From Lumbricus terrestris (taxonomy: Eukaryota > Annelida > Clitellata > Crassiclitellata > Lumbricidae), in the NCBI GenBank assembly GCA_949752735.1, contig OX457043.1:36419105-36483104 (forward strand): a DNA stretch of 64,000 nt, given 5' to 3'. Positions 34,901 through 39,808 of this stretch are shown piece by piece (the stretch's first letter is position 1; each line of letters begins with the position of its first letter). The position numbers were made by a program, and so were the translations under genes. The notes beneath the pieces are model-generated. The model was not told the DNA's origin, searched no databases, and worked only from the letters and a program-made list of their open reading frames with translations.

Positions 34901-36301
34901 ATCTAATGACAAACAAGAGCATAAGTTTTAAATTAAAAACCTTGTTTATGCAATTTAATTTTAATCAGCACAGGCAAATAATTACACAACTTTTAATAGT
35001 AAACACTTAGGTAAAACAGTCAAATAGTTGCCTGAATTAGTAGAATCCTTGAAAGTACAAAGAGAGATTAAGGGATATCAGACGAAATAAAATTAAGGAA
35101 AATAATTACACATAATAAATAAATATTTTCACACATCGGTTAGGTGTGAGTCTACCCTCCCACCCCAGCATGAAGAGGATCTCGAGCCTACTCAGCATAC
35201 TGAGCAGCTCCTTGGCACTTGCACCAGCTCCATCCCTCTATGACCTTGGGCTCCTTAGATCCATGGTTTTCCTAAGATGGCACTTCATGGTGTGACCAGT
35301 GCCACAGTCATATCACCAATTCTTTACGCTGATCCTGCCTGGTGGGCCTTGCATCTGCGTGACCAAAGCAAACTCAAGTGCCTCTTTGCTAAAATGCAAT
35401 GGCTGGATTTCTTGTTACTTAATGAGGGCCGTCTTGAGACAATGATTGAGAGGGTGAAGGGACGACTGCTGATAGCAGTCAAAGTCGTGATATTCACATG
35501 TCCTGTTCCCTCCCATTGTTCACTGTGTTCAGTGTCTTTATGACCTGCATGAAGGCTACAAGATTTCATACACTAACTACCTAGGTTACTACCTAGGTTA
35601 CTTTACAGACGATAACTCTCATCCTTATGACAATTTTTAATTATATTGAAACTGAATGTGGTTTGACACTCAGGCTTAATAAATGAAGTTATATTTTACA
35701 GTACAGAACTGTGCTGATCATTACACACATTGCAATGCATCTGGTTCTTAAAAAACAATTTACTAGTAATTCTTTAAAAAACTTTCATAGAATAGAGCAT
35801 ATGATTAAATCAACTGCAAAAAATGGTTATCTGGCAAGAGTATCTATCCTACCGGTAATCATAACAATCACCGGCTGCACAGTGCACACTCTCAATGCTG
35901 TGATCACCTACTTATGTGAGTAAGAAGGTGATCACAGCATTATGTGATTAGAGATGTCCTTAGGAGGTGCAAATGATCTGCTACATTTCTATTACATCAC
36001 ACTCAAGTAAAGTTGTTTTAGAACCACATAAATGACAAGAATGCACATGCATAAAAACGTTTGGTCACTAGTAACGCAAAGTCAGGATTAAAGAAGTAAA
36101 TAGCATACAAACAGGTCAGCAGTCTGATTGACATGTGTGATGGTCATTTCTGAAGGTTCGATTGCTCCTCTGGTCTGTGGTGGCTGCCATTTTGGTTTGC
36201 TCTCTAGGCTGTTCTTATACTTCTCACTAGTCTTCATAATTTTCGAATGACTATCAAAAGCTCTCTTGGCCGATGCAGCTCTTTGGTTCTGCTCTGCCAT
36301 C
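1907..36301 (-). CDS. VWA3A: VWA3-type von Willebrand factor A domain protein (whole gene, 26 exons seen, 3' end outside window)
   Basis: The gene is rebuilt from 26 minus-strand exons totalling about 1,145 codons; vertebrate VWA3A and VWA3B are, from memory, about 1,200-1,300 residues. Exon order in the protein runs from 36109-36301 down to 1907-1995. Three similar units follow one another. Each has a helical motif (EWLKLHSIDSLKLTL, DWIAKHGLKAKGLDL, DWMRKYSLSKMKLNL), then a linker (RIKWFLQGSRKTFG, RIDWLSTSSRRIFG, RLQWLLSGSRQIFG), then a VWA fold. A proline-rich stretch (LPLPPGTTLKALPPPKPT) separates units two and three. Only the third VWA has the full MIDAS set (DTSGS, SGNT, LLTDG). Every junction keeps phase except the one between 18360 and 15572. 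No signal peptide is seen, so it is probably intracellular. The choice between VWA3A and VWA3B is uncertain; the C-terminal position of the intact VWA favours VWA3A. The molecular function is poorly known. Confidence 0.85.
2268..2490 (-). mobile_element. LINE 3' fragment with (TACT)n tail
   Basis: The minus strand encodes LINE-type C-terminal remnants (HVPLLPPLR, then CPRLHDRTVPWADNL and RKTFLTRMLYDALF), ending in a TACTTACTTATTTACTTAA tail. It sits immediately beside VWA3 exon 25, in the following intron. Confidence 0.6.
2519..2648 (-). CDS. VWA3A: VWA3 exon 25 (end of VWA domain 3)
   Basis: Acceptor GTTTTCAG, donor GTTCGT. It encodes VANDFLRTLAQENRGRYHSV and DAHLFAHQLIEGRFKDPE. A LINE 3' fragment begins within about 30 bases of the donor. 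Confidence 0.88.
3676..5454 (+). CDS. non-LTR retrotransposon reverse transcriptase (CR1/L2-like, 5' truncated, RT frame open)
   Basis: A 592-residue open frame holds a complete reverse transcriptase: NYRPVSNLSFISKL (about 112), QSGFTKKHSTETLL (148), DVSAAFDTIDHN (184), GVPQGSVLGPLLF (241), catalytic YADD (274-277) and a C-terminal LWNKLPPALR motif. There is no endonuclease domain, because the copy is truncated at its 5' end near 3670. It makes cDNA of its own RNA at the nick (target-primed reverse transcription). It lies in the VWA3 intron on the opposite strand. The uninterrupted frame suggests a fairly young insertion. I assign the CR1/L2 side of the LINEs from motif style only. Confidence 0.9.
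   Translation: MIHNRYGLEPPADTPSSTHDLPSSPPQSSLSAFNPTSESEVSNLLQSLPNKQCELDPIPTSLLKECASIIVPIITKIINLSLSTGNFPLLFKHSLVTPLLKKPSFDKEILSNYRPVSNLSFISKLTERVVLSRINDYLTSNSLLNPNQSGFTKKHSTETLLTSLYNKLVSAISHQQVSCLCLLDVSAAFDTIDHNILLQRLPSCFGFTDTALLWIQSYLSSRSFSVKTLETSSQSCPLTCGVPQGSVLGPLLFILYTTPLSSLIKASTVDHHLYADDTQLFISFSPSSFSDSIDNLLSVVTQITSWMTSNLLCLNPSKTEFILIGLREQLKKIPDPSISFNNDSSSNHTFSANSPVRNLGVIFDQHLSFSDHITQLSRTCFMHIRDLRRIRPMLDFKTASTIATSIVHAKLDYCNSLFLNIDITQINRLQAIQNALARAVTKTPKRHHITPVLKSLHWLKIPERIEYKVLSLTYNTLQSSQPFYLRQLFTIQPPRSTRSSSSITLLRPPITSSLKFANRSIAIAVPPLWNKLPPALRQTSDPSYELTKTPPLAISPQVFHSKLKTLLFQKSYPDSSSSPHILRHFNSKHHPP
3676..5604 (+). mobile_element. LINE copy with GATTAC tail
   Basis: The RT frame is followed by a 150-base 3' UTR (CTTGACCCGCTGCC..., GTGAATAAGCTGGTTCCCGC) and the tail (GATTAC)n ending near 5604. 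The same 3' UTR recurs at 231-371 and, more decayed, in other copies, defining a family in this window. Confidence 0.88.
5640..7002. repeat. oppositely oriented 16-mer clusters (TGTCAACACCGCAACC and its complement)
   Basis: TGTCAACACCGCAACC occurs at 5640, 5662 and 5843, with degenerate forms near 6370 and 6391. The reverse complement GGTTGCGGTGKTGACA occurs at 6415, 6430, 6584, 6779 and, with one change, 6987. Orientation switches from the left half to the right half. This looks like subterminal repeats of a DNA transposon lacking a transposase. I cannot define its ends. Confidence 0.6.
7416..7567 (-). CDS. VWA3A: VWA3 exon 24 (VWA domain 3)
   Basis: Acceptor TTGGTAG, donor GTCAGC. It contains LEAIYLLTDGKPDTS, the strand with the MIDAS aspartate (TDG), then VVINTISFNCID. 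The preceding intron holds a 3.5 kb LINE. Confidence 0.9.
8812..9198 (-). pseudogene. C-terminal part of the LINE ORF beyond the premature stop
   Basis: In frame with the ORF upstream. It encodes [33 protein letters not shown] and ends GWAGSASE-stop. The W-N-x-L-P motif is typical of LINE RT C-termini. Confidence 0.85.
9199..11766 (-). CDS. LINE endonuclease and reverse transcriptase ORF
   Basis: 855 residues. The N-terminal part is an APE-type endonuclease (ATLNVRSLKHK, VVTESWH, GDLNLHLED, SDHGLVVATIPF), which nicks the target DNA. The reverse transcriptase follows (NYRPIANVTFLSKL, SGFRRNHSTETLLL, DVSSAFDSVDHS, GVPQGSVLGPLLY, FADDTQAY). The frame ends at TGA 9201-9199, but the same frame continues open for about 129 more codons, so this stop looks like one nonsense change in an otherwise intact protein. 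Confidence 0.92.
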   Translation of the reverse strand: MAPCLSQILAVSSIACPLQLPVSSSSAIRLATLNVRSLKHKYVQVADLITANDLDVLVVTESWHLSSTDVAVRRAAPPGFLSLDRPREVDSDMDTQGGGLIVYHRDQLRAKRVELAWTPTTFEVLVVSLSSKRGPTTLLAIYRPGSSTSSSTFFDEFSVLLEQFALHNTQLVVTGDLNLHLEDPSLSESVKFAAVLDQFGLMQHVAVPTHRFGGWLDIIVTRDDCRVPDVTVFPPTLSDHGLVVATIPFIFEPLLLAARQFRHWKSLDRSAFRSALLAHPLFADLESTSLLSTSELFSSYETAMSDLIDAFLPLRTVRTRHCPSAPWFNSECRLLRRQARRLERVFRRTRSPADQASWVHFVRRMHSSYRERERVYWEAIIARQSKDPKKLWTTFDGLLGRQKTSRKFESPSLFTADAFLERFSEKIASVRNATADSSPPAFSTTECRLPVLHEISSVELRRLILASAPKTCELDPAPTFLVQELIDDFLPFLTILCNRSISEACLPASQKRSILLPVLKRDGLDVSDPVNYRPIANVTFLSKLLERIVTNQLIAYLDVNELIPSQQSGFRRNHSTETLLLRLLSDLYSAMDHGQVTLLALFDVSSAFDSVDHSILLERLSKSFGLVGQPLEWLRSFLSDRSNCVVVGSSRSPWVPAPFGVPQGSVLGPLLYLLYTADLCPLLESRGLLHQIFADDTQAYIHSNPLDSVSTVRLMCLTVDVLSSWMASNRLLLNPSKTQFIWLGGRRQLEKIDLPLLAQIFPDISFSSTVRDLGVTLDCELSLSQHVNLVARSCYYQLRQLRVIARSLSHDALVVLVHAFVTSRIDHCCSILVGLPLGVLGRLDRVLRSAARLIG
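12302..12465 (-). repeat. 164-base exact copy of an internal LINE segment
   Basis: 12302-12465 reads identically to 10915-11078 of the adjacent LINE, in the same orientation, about 60 bases beyond the LINE 5' end. Confidence 0.9.
12940..13084 (-). CDS. VWA3A: VWA3 exon 23 (VWA domain 3)
   Basis: Acceptor TTTCTCAG, donor GTGAGG. It encodes FNLVRFSRACERWQCALVEP and later LAASGNTCTLEALQ, with the MIDAS threonine in G-N-T. Confidence 0.88.
13594..13738 (-). CDS. VWA3A: VWA3 exon 22 (start of VWA domain 3, intact MIDAS)
   Basis: Acceptor TGAATAG, donor GTGATC. It encodes SRQIFGTVVEKKCIFLIDTS then GSMEDRMEELKKEL. DTSGS is a canonical D-x-S-x-S metal-binding motif. Confidence 0.9.
14219..14361 (-). 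CDS. VWA3A: VWA3 exon 21 (unit three linker)
   Basis: Acceptor TTGGCAG, donor GTAAGT. It ends YVLTCYLRRLQWLLS, continuing as GSRQIFGTV in the next exon. Confidence 0.84.
14590..14945. mobile_element. possible degraded hAT-like element
   Basis: The left end CAGTGGTTCCCAACCTTTTT is a common hAT-type terminal sequence, followed by GGACCCAAGGGGCACC. A GC-rich patch with GGCCCGCGGGCC lies at the right. No matching terminal repeat or target duplication is seen. Confidence 0.4.
15071..15198 (-). CDS. VWA3A: VWA3 exon 20 (third helical motif)
   Basis: Acceptor TCTTTGTAG, donor GTAAGT. It begins WMRKYSLSKMKLNLDKLAS, parallel to EWLKLHSI in exon 2 and DWIAKHGL in exon 10. Confidence 0.82.
15488..15572 (-). 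CDS. VWA3A: VWA3 exon 19 (third unit, N-terminal basic part)
   Basis: Acceptor ATCTTTAG, donor GTACGT. The frame is chosen because it joins phase 0 to the next exon and gives ADKEEQITTKD before WMRKYSL, matching the other units. All three frames are open, so this frame rests on the downstream fit. Confidence 0.6.
15728..17940. mobile_element. hAT-like element with 8-base target duplication GCTGTGCA
   Basis: Terminal inverted repeats CAGTGGCGTAACAACC and its complement GGTTGTTACGCCACTG bound 2,213 bases, flanked on both sides by GCTGTGCA (15720-15727 and 17941-17948). No transposase frame is visible, so it is non-autonomous. An 8-base duplication and CAGTGG ends fit the hAT superfamily. It lies in the intron where the VWA3 model has its one phase gap. 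Confidence 0.9.
17336..17592. mobile_element. nested hAT-like MITE with target duplication TCTTACGG
   Basis: The ends CAGTGGCGTAGCCA and TGGCTACGCCACTG are flanked by TCTTACGG at 17328-17335 and 17593-17600. It inserted inside the larger hAT-like element, so it is younger. Confidence 0.9.
18360..18576 (-). CDS. VWA3A: VWA3 exon 18 (basic linker)
   Basis: Acceptor ACTTTCAG, donor GTGAGT, ends phase 1. It encodes a lysine-rich linker ending KVDQAFFYTGNKNDV. The next exon I can see is not in a compatible phase, so one small exon is probably missing from this model. Confidence 0.8.
18758..18877 (-). CDS. VWA3A: VWA3 exon 17 (proline-rich linker)
   Basis: Acceptor TTATTTAG, donor GTATTG, 40 codons, phase 0 at both ends. 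It contains LPLPPGTTLKALPPPKPT, a flexible linker between units two and three. Confidence 0.8.
19279..19730. repeat. foldback structure with arms of tandem CCGGACAATTCGTC
   Basis: The left arm (19279-19371) is six to seven tandem CCGGACAATTCGTC-type units. The right arm (19595-19730) is about nine units of the complement GACGAATTGTCCGG. About 220 unique bases lie between. Both arms are preceded by GGTGTCCGG. It resembles a foldback transposon with repeat-built arms. Confidence 0.75.
20052..20164 (-). CDS. VWA3A: VWA3 exon 16 (after VWA 2)
   Basis: Acceptor TTTCCAG, donor GTAATT. It encodes an acidic then basic helical stretch including SHEIEKSLNFSRKCAMLVDS. Confidence 0.8.
20558..20803 (-). 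CDS. VWA3A: VWA3 exon 15 (VWA domain 2)
   Basis: Acceptor TTGGACAG, donor GTGACC. It contains EGIYLFISGVPDQSPD, the strand with the lost MIDAS aspartate; then LRLHVVLFNVDDYD and the end MAHCSGGRFQWLRET, the G-G-R-F/Y turn closing the VWA fold. Confidence 0.87.
20840..21310. other. unassigned GC-richer stretch
   Basis: The plus frame at 20851-21174 (RGKRVVNWRHKSRGLARAIV) and its surroundings have higher GC and a coding-like look, but no family is recognised. It may be an old mobile-element fragment inside the VWA3 intron. Confidence 0.3.
21854..21948 (-). CDS. VWA3A: VWA3 exon 14 (VWA domain 2)
   Basis: Acceptor GTGCTAG, donor GTCAGT. It encodes WILNANCNGSRNILEGLRKA; the usual threonine loop G-N-T is replaced by N-G-S. 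Confidence 0.82.
22456..22530 (-). CDS. VWA3A: VWA3 exon 13 (VWA domain 2)
   Basis: Acceptor TTTGTAG, donor GTTTTA. It encodes CGEEVKMWKPTLVKPTGDHL, the W-x-P-x-L-V-x-P strand that pairs with RWQCALVEPTDDN in unit three. Confidence 0.82.
22845..22964 (-). CDS. VWA3A: VWA3 exon 12 (start of VWA domain 2)
   Basis: Acceptor TTCTGTAG, donor GTATGG. It encodes NVVLLLDLSLQNAKYIIHVQ and onward; the MIDAS is degenerate (DLSLQ in place of D-x-S-x-S). Confidence 0.84.
23003..23355 (-). mobile_element. truncated LINE, 3' end with (GAATGAAT)n tail
   Basis: The minus strand carries the GAGCGCCTCTGAGTAG, TTTCCTTGAAGAGGCGC end and RT C-terminal remnants (CAFSVVGPVIWNALP), so it is related to the LINE at 8757-12240. 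Confidence 0.75.
24063..24342 (-). CDS. VWA3A: VWA3 exon 11 (unit two linker)
   Basis: The longest exon (280 bases), acceptor TTTTTTAG, donor GTAAGG. It contains LDLYQVLAPNAYSFREEFIP, then KLFEKRIDWLSTSSRRIFGT, which is the linker leading into VWA domain 2. Confidence 0.88.
24343..25197. other. VWA3 intron, nothing recognised
   Basis: Short frames only, without splice-phase or similarity support. Confidence 0.5.
25198..25336 (-). CDS. VWA3A: VWA3 exon 10 (second helical motif)
   Basis: Acceptor AAAACAG, donor GTATGA. It contains the proline-rich YLPHPPDHDLPLRIEVPS followed by ADWIAKHGLK, the start of unit two. Confidence 0.83.
25733..25795 (+). mobile_element. short LINE/SINE 3' tail
   Basis: TTCTTGAAGGGGCGCTATATAAATT followed by GAATGAATGAATG, the shared 3' end only. 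Confidence 0.6.
25959..26090 (-). CDS. VWA3A: VWA3 exon 9 (linker after VWA 1)
   Basis: Acceptor ATTTGCAG, donor GTAAGG, 44 codons. It encodes a charged helical segment containing DISILLDEIKKCQEVLNKIR. Confidence 0.82.
26389..26670. repeat. minisatellite, four units of about 70 bases
   Basis: Units begin GAAGTTAACACCACTGAGCA at 26389, 26459, 26535 and 26605 (70, 76, 70 and about 66 bases). They differ by a few bases. Intronic, with no open frame shared across units. Confidence 0.9.
27101..27166 (-). CDS. VWA3A: VWA3 exon 8 (end of VWA domain 1)
   Basis: A 66-base exon, acceptor TTGACAG, donor GTGAGT. It encodes IALMKMAEISGGNYHC, the final VWA helix and G-G-x-Y/F-H turn. Confidence 0.84.
27389..27480 (-). 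mobile_element. LINE/SINE 3' tail
   Basis: The minus strand ends GGAGTGCCTCTGAGTAGATT, TCTTGAAGGGGCGCTATATA and (GAATGAAT)n; only the shared 3' end remains. Confidence 0.65.
27998..28106 (-). CDS. VWA3A: VWA3 exon 7 (VWA domain 1)
   Basis: Acceptor TTTGTTAG, donor GTTAGA. It encodes PDQDLNVLGDFVEQLNAGQN, then the strand VEIFAVSYDCSD. Confidence 0.83.
28585..28710 (-). CDS. VWA3A: VWA3 exon 6 (VWA domain 1)
   Basis: Acceptor TCTTACAG, donor GTGAGT. It contains LTSEGGTNLLGALKHSY, with the GGTN threonine loop of VWA domains, then the strand IQTILLIVGS, where the usual MIDAS aspartate is missing. Confidence 0.86.
28711..30074. other. VWA3 introns around exon 5, little structure
   Basis: Apart from the exon at 29270-29376 and an (AAGT)n run at 29070, I see only AT-rich intron. 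Confidence 0.5.
29270..29376 (-). CDS. VWA3A: VWA3 exon 5 (VWA domain 1)
   Basis: Acceptor TTTGTAG, donor GTGAGC. It contains KLYFASYGTDVTPLWPDL, the second strand of the VWA fold (vertebrate VWA3 proteins have F/Y-N/G-T...W at this site). Confidence 0.83.
30075..30104 (+). repeat. (AATTAC)n tract
   Basis: CTAATTACAATTACAATTAC follows a decayed stretch ending GTCAGCACAATAGAAGAC. It may be the tail of another GATTAC-type LINE relic; weak. Confidence 0.35.
30111..30212 (-). CDS. VWA3A: VWA3 exon 4 (start of VWA domain 1)
   Basis: Encodes TFGVVRGRNVGVLVDASEAN and onward. The MIDAS D-x-S-x-S is degenerate (DASEA). Acceptor TTTTAG, donor GTCAGT, phase 0 at both ends. Confidence 0.85.
30790..31855 (+). 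pseudogene. decayed LINE reverse transcriptase relic
   Basis: Frameshifted remnants of RT run along the plus strand: [74 protein letters not shown], then a WN-like C-terminus and an (ACAAT/ATACA) tail. It lies in the VWA3 intron between exons 3 and 4. The frame at 30933-31334 is part of this relic. Confidence 0.8.
32201..32255 (-). CDS. VWA3A: VWA3 exon 3 (first R-x-x-W/F linker)
   Basis: A 55-base exon with acceptor TTTTGTAG and donor GTTATT. It encodes VIQLYTTRIKWFLQGSRK, equivalent to the linker before the other two VWA domains. Phases fit both neighbours. Confidence 0.8.
32653..32692. repeat. perfect hairpin, 18-base stem
   Basis: AAACTTTAATGGGTTTCA, a 4-base loop, then its exact complement. 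Intronic; no poly-T terminator follows. Confidence 0.85.
32693..34594. other. VWA3 intron, nothing recognised
   Basis: AT-rich sequence with short unsupported frames (for example 33534-33761). Confidence 0.5.
34595..34719 (-). CDS. VWA3A: VWA3 exon 2 (first helical motif)
   Basis: Acceptor GTTTAG, donor GTATTC, phase 0 to 2. It contains SAEWLKLHSIDSLKLTLKHV, the W-L-K-x-H pattern that recurs in units two and three. Confidence 0.82.
35150..35560 (+). pseudogene. possible reverse transcriptase relic
   Basis: The frame at 35277 encodes SPILYADPAWWALHLRDQSK and later FAKMQWLDFLL, resembling the A-x-x-Y-A-S-P-A-W-W C-terminal motif of some non-LTR retrotransposons. Most of the element is gone. 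Confidence 0.4.
35894..35941. repeat. hairpin, 16-base perfect stem
   Basis: AATGCTGTGATCACCT at 35894-35909 pairs with AGGTGATCACAGCATT at 35926-35941 around a 16-base loop. Confidence 0.8.
36109..36301 (-). CDS. VWA3A: VWA3 exon 1 (start codon exon)
   Basis: Minus-strand acceptor TTTTTTACAG precedes G-ATG at 36300, so a non-coding 5' exon must lie upstream and is not identified. It encodes residues 1-64, beginning MAEQNQRAASAKRAFDSHSK, a polar N-terminus. The donor is GTATGC, phase 0. Confidence 0.75.
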
Positions 36302-36421
36302 CTGTAAAAAATTAGTATTAGTACATCAACATATTATTTAATCCACATAGGTGGAGGTTAGAAACACCCTCTTTAGAGACATAATTCTGGGTTCCACTGT
36401 ACTGGTCTAGGACTCTATAGC

Positions 36422-37588
36422 CATGGGCGCCCGCAGAAATTTTTGCAAGGGGGGGCAAAAATTTTAAGATGGTCACGGTTAAATTTCTTAGTCGCAAGAG
36501 CTGAAAAATTGCAAAACTGGGAAGTGAGAGCACGGGTATTTTTGAAAGAGTTTTCTTAATGCATATTTCTCGTGTGTAGGCCTATCATTTTCAATATGAA
36601 TAGTTTTCTTAGTGCGAAGACATTTATTAAAAATCAAAAGTAGAATGTTAAAAAGTAGGTTTTTGAAGGGGCGCTATATATGAATGAATGAATAAATGAA
36701 CGAAAAACAGGTATCAGTTTTAAAGGGGTAAGTGCTCTATCAAGTTACTTCTATATTTTAATCATAATTTCTAAACTTCTAAAGTGCCACTCCAAAGTCA
36801 ATTGCAGGGCACCAGCTTATTCAGAAGCGCTGCATCGAATCAGCAGGCTGTTCAAAGGGTAGTCAAGTAAGACGTCTGGTAGCCATGGAGTGGGTCAGAT
36901 GTTAATGCAGGTGTCGTTTAGGAAGGTGGAGGATCCCGAGGATCAGAAGAATGGGGCATCAATTCTTTTGAACAGAGCAGGTTGGTTTTGGGAGAAAATC
37001 TTGAGGTGTGATAACCAGAGCCAACTATTCAAGTTTCTCTACAGCTTCACCTACCTAAATTCTGTACTGGCAGCATGCAAAAATGGACGCAATGCAGCCT
37101 GACTTAAAGCAGACTTGTTTCCTTATATAACGCTGGTGAATATGTAGATCTCTCTGACTTAATTTCAATGAGCTGTTAATAAATTTCAAATTTTTATCAT
37201 TTGTGTAATTTTATCGATAATTAATTTTTGTACAGTTGTGAAAAATTGCATTAGACTACAGCGAGATTCAGGTCATAAACAGGTCATAAACAGGCCATAA
37301 TCGATAGGAATACTATTTGAATGGGCACCCGCAGGAGGGTTAAAAGTCATTGTTGCCGTTTTCAGCAAGAGTTTGAAAAAAGGCAAGGCAGAAAATTAAG
37401 AGCTTTTTTATTTCTAGAGAGATTTCTATACTTAAATTCTGACTTTCACTGAAGTGTATCATTCGTAACATTAGTATTTCAATGGGAAGAAATTTCTTTA
37501 ACCCCAAAAGTAGTAACTAGAAAAAACAGGTGTCAATTTTCCAGGGGGGGCAAGTGCCCCCCCTTGCCCCTATGTGCGGGCGCCCATG
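36422..37588. mobile_element. hAT-like element with target duplication TCTATAGC
   Basis: The ends CATGGGCGCCCGCA and TGCGGGCGCCCATG are inverted repeats, flanked by TCTATAGC at 36414-36421 and 37589-37596. It has no transposase. Inside it are a short LINE/SINE tail (about 36655-36690) and a minus-strand GATTAC-LINE relic (about 36757-36895), so older repeats were carried or inserted. Confidence 0.9.
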
Positions 37589-37928
37589 TCTATAGCGTTG
37601 AGATGACATGTATGCCAAGAGAAAGTCGTGCAAATAAAAAAATAAAAAAGCAGCATCATCAAAAAACTTTGAATAAGCAAGAAACTGTGTGCACAGATAC
37701 AATTTGATTGAGAATCTTACAGACATCCTAGGCAAACATTCTTCAGTGCAAGAATTTCAGATTCTGCTAAATGACTAACAACATTCAACTCATGCTTACA
37801 ACAGAAGCTTTAAGGAATATGTTAGAAGAAGTACATAGCAGCTGCATAATCGTTCTTCAACTCAAGTGTCTTTCAACACCAGAACAACTATACATTTAAC
37901 AAAAGAATAAGTTTGTCTCAATAAAAAT

Positions 37929-38060
37929 AAAACCAGAATCATAGACAGGAGCTATTCAGAATCACTATGTAACCCACATAAAACCAGAATCACTATGTAA
38001 CCCACATAAAACCAGAATCATAGACAGGAGCTATTCAGAATCACTATGTAACCCACATCA
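37929..38060. repeat. short tandem repeat of about 50 bases
   Basis: AAACCAGAATCATAGACAGG, AGCTATTCAGAATCACTATG, TAACCCACAT occurs twice in full with one shortened unit between. Confidence 0.85.
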
Positions 38061-38392
38061 TCTTCATTCCCAACTTATAATGCATCAGGACTTCAAACCC
38101 AGAATTATACCTTTGACAACAAATGCTGAGAGCAGTGAGCAATAAATGAACCTTTACAGCATTTGGTCATGCTATATAACAAAGTATCCAGATAACATAC
38201 TCTGCCAGCATGAACAAATGGAGCCAATGTAGGACCCATACTCCCATATCAAGCCCTTATGGGTCCCATCTAATGCCATGAAAATGCTGGCATAGCAGGC
38301 AAATGGAAAATCGCAAAGACTGAGTGTCTGTTTACATAAAGATCATGGTTGCCCATGACCTCACTCAAATAGAGCACTTCAATTCCATAACC

Positions 38393-39005
38393 GTGGGACG
38401 CAGTGGTGTAGTGGTGGGTTCGGTGCCTAAGAGCCGGAGGGTTCCAGGTTCGAATCCACCTCAAGCTGCCCTGTACATAGAAACCTTAAGCAAGTCCTTC
38501 ACTTACAATTATAAGTAAATAAGTAAGTAAGTATAGCCTTTATTATTCTATTTGCAAACACACAATGAGACATCAATAATAATGCAATATAACACATAGA
38601 AGTAATAATAAAATATACATGAAAAGCAAAACAAATGTTAACATGTGTAAAAGCATTATAGTAATGAAACCTTTCTTGTGAGAAGGTCAGAATGTGGAAT
38701 TGACAAGGTTGTGTGAACATGGGAATGATGGGACGCAAAGAGTGTTGTCATTCATGAACTGGAGGAAGTAAATCATGCCCAGGGTTAGCCAAAACAGTGG
38801 AAAATAGAATGCGGTCGGCTTTGATGTATAACTCTTCAAAAGTATGGGAGTTGGAGGGCAAAGAGCCAAACTTCATAAGTTTTCTTATTACAGAATTATG
38901 CTCGCTCAGATTGCCCATGAACTTTGGAATGAAACTCCAATGCAGTGTCCGTGCTGTAGTTTGGAGCGCATCTGAGTAGTGAGCTTGAAGGAGTGCCATA
39001 GTAAA
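38393..39005 (+). mobile_element. tRNA-derived SINE split by a LINE 3' insertion
   Basis: The head 38393-38510 carries box A (TGGTGTAGTGG) and box B (GGTTCGAATCC) and reads like the SINE at 59124 up to CTTCACTTACAATT. The SINE resumes near 38911 with ACTTTGGAATGAAACTCC, AATGCAGTGTCCG and the shared tail GCGCATCTGAGTAG. The 400 bases between are a minus-strand LINE 3' end (KADRILFSTVLANPGH, LLPPVHE) with a (TACT)n tail. Confidence 0.8.
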
Positions 39006-39356
39006 TGTGAGAAATAAATAAATAAATAATGCAATGCACTCAGTAAGTAAGTAAGTAAGTAAATAACACTCAGTAAATAACAAGAGTTCTAAGCAAATAG
39101 GAAATTTATTGAATTACAGCAATAGCAAAAATGTCCTGCACAATAACATAATGTTCTTATAAAATGTTCTTATCCGCACTCAGTATATGAGATATGTTCA
39201 TTATTTTATGCGGCATTCTGTCACTCTTCTAGGCGGCAATTGGACATTGCACAATAATTCTAGCCAAACTCTTCAAAAATGACTGCTGCAGAACTCTACT
39301 CACAAGCTATTGACACTATGAACTCTTTTGAAAATCACTGATAGGATTCCAAATGC

Positions 39357-39480
39357 TTAGTCGTAATCGTAATCTCCAAATTTCTAAACCGCTACTCGAT
39401 AGCCAAGTGCGGGGCACCAGCTTATTCACGAGCGCTCCGTTGAGTCAAAAGGGTTGTCCATAAGAATAGTCCAAAGGTGG
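39357..39480 (-). mobile_element. GATTAC-LINE 3' relic
   Basis: CGTAATCGTAATC, then GGGGCACCAGCTTATTCACG and AGCGCTC, is the decayed complement of the 3' UTR at 5463-5604. Confidence 0.65.
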
Positions 39481-39669
39481 TCCGGGTCGAGTTACCATAG
39501 GATCAGCATTATTTTAAGGTAATATGTAGTTTGGTGCGCAATGCAAAAAATCTATGTTGTGCACACAGCATGATGGCGGCGTTGCTCTTTACAAACTTAC
39601 TGAGCATATTGCATTATAGGTTGCAGTGCTTTATTTGGCATAACTATAGTATCGAGGACCGATGTGTTG

Positions 39670-39808
39670 GTCAGGATCAGGTTAGGCGTTGTGAGGGTCG
39701 GTTAGGGTTCAGCTTAGGCGTCATGAGGGTCAGTTAGGCCTAAGGTTAGGCGCCGTGAGGGTCGGTTAGATCGGATTAGGCGTCGTGAGGGTCGGTTAGG
39801 ATTAGGAT
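39670..39808. repeat. minisatellite of GGTTAGGCGTCGTGAGGGTC
   Basis: Four imperfect units of about 25-40 bases containing TTAGGCGYCRTGAGGGTCGG. It has TTAGGC/TTAGGG words but no regular hexamer phase, so it is not a telomere tract. Confidence 0.8.
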
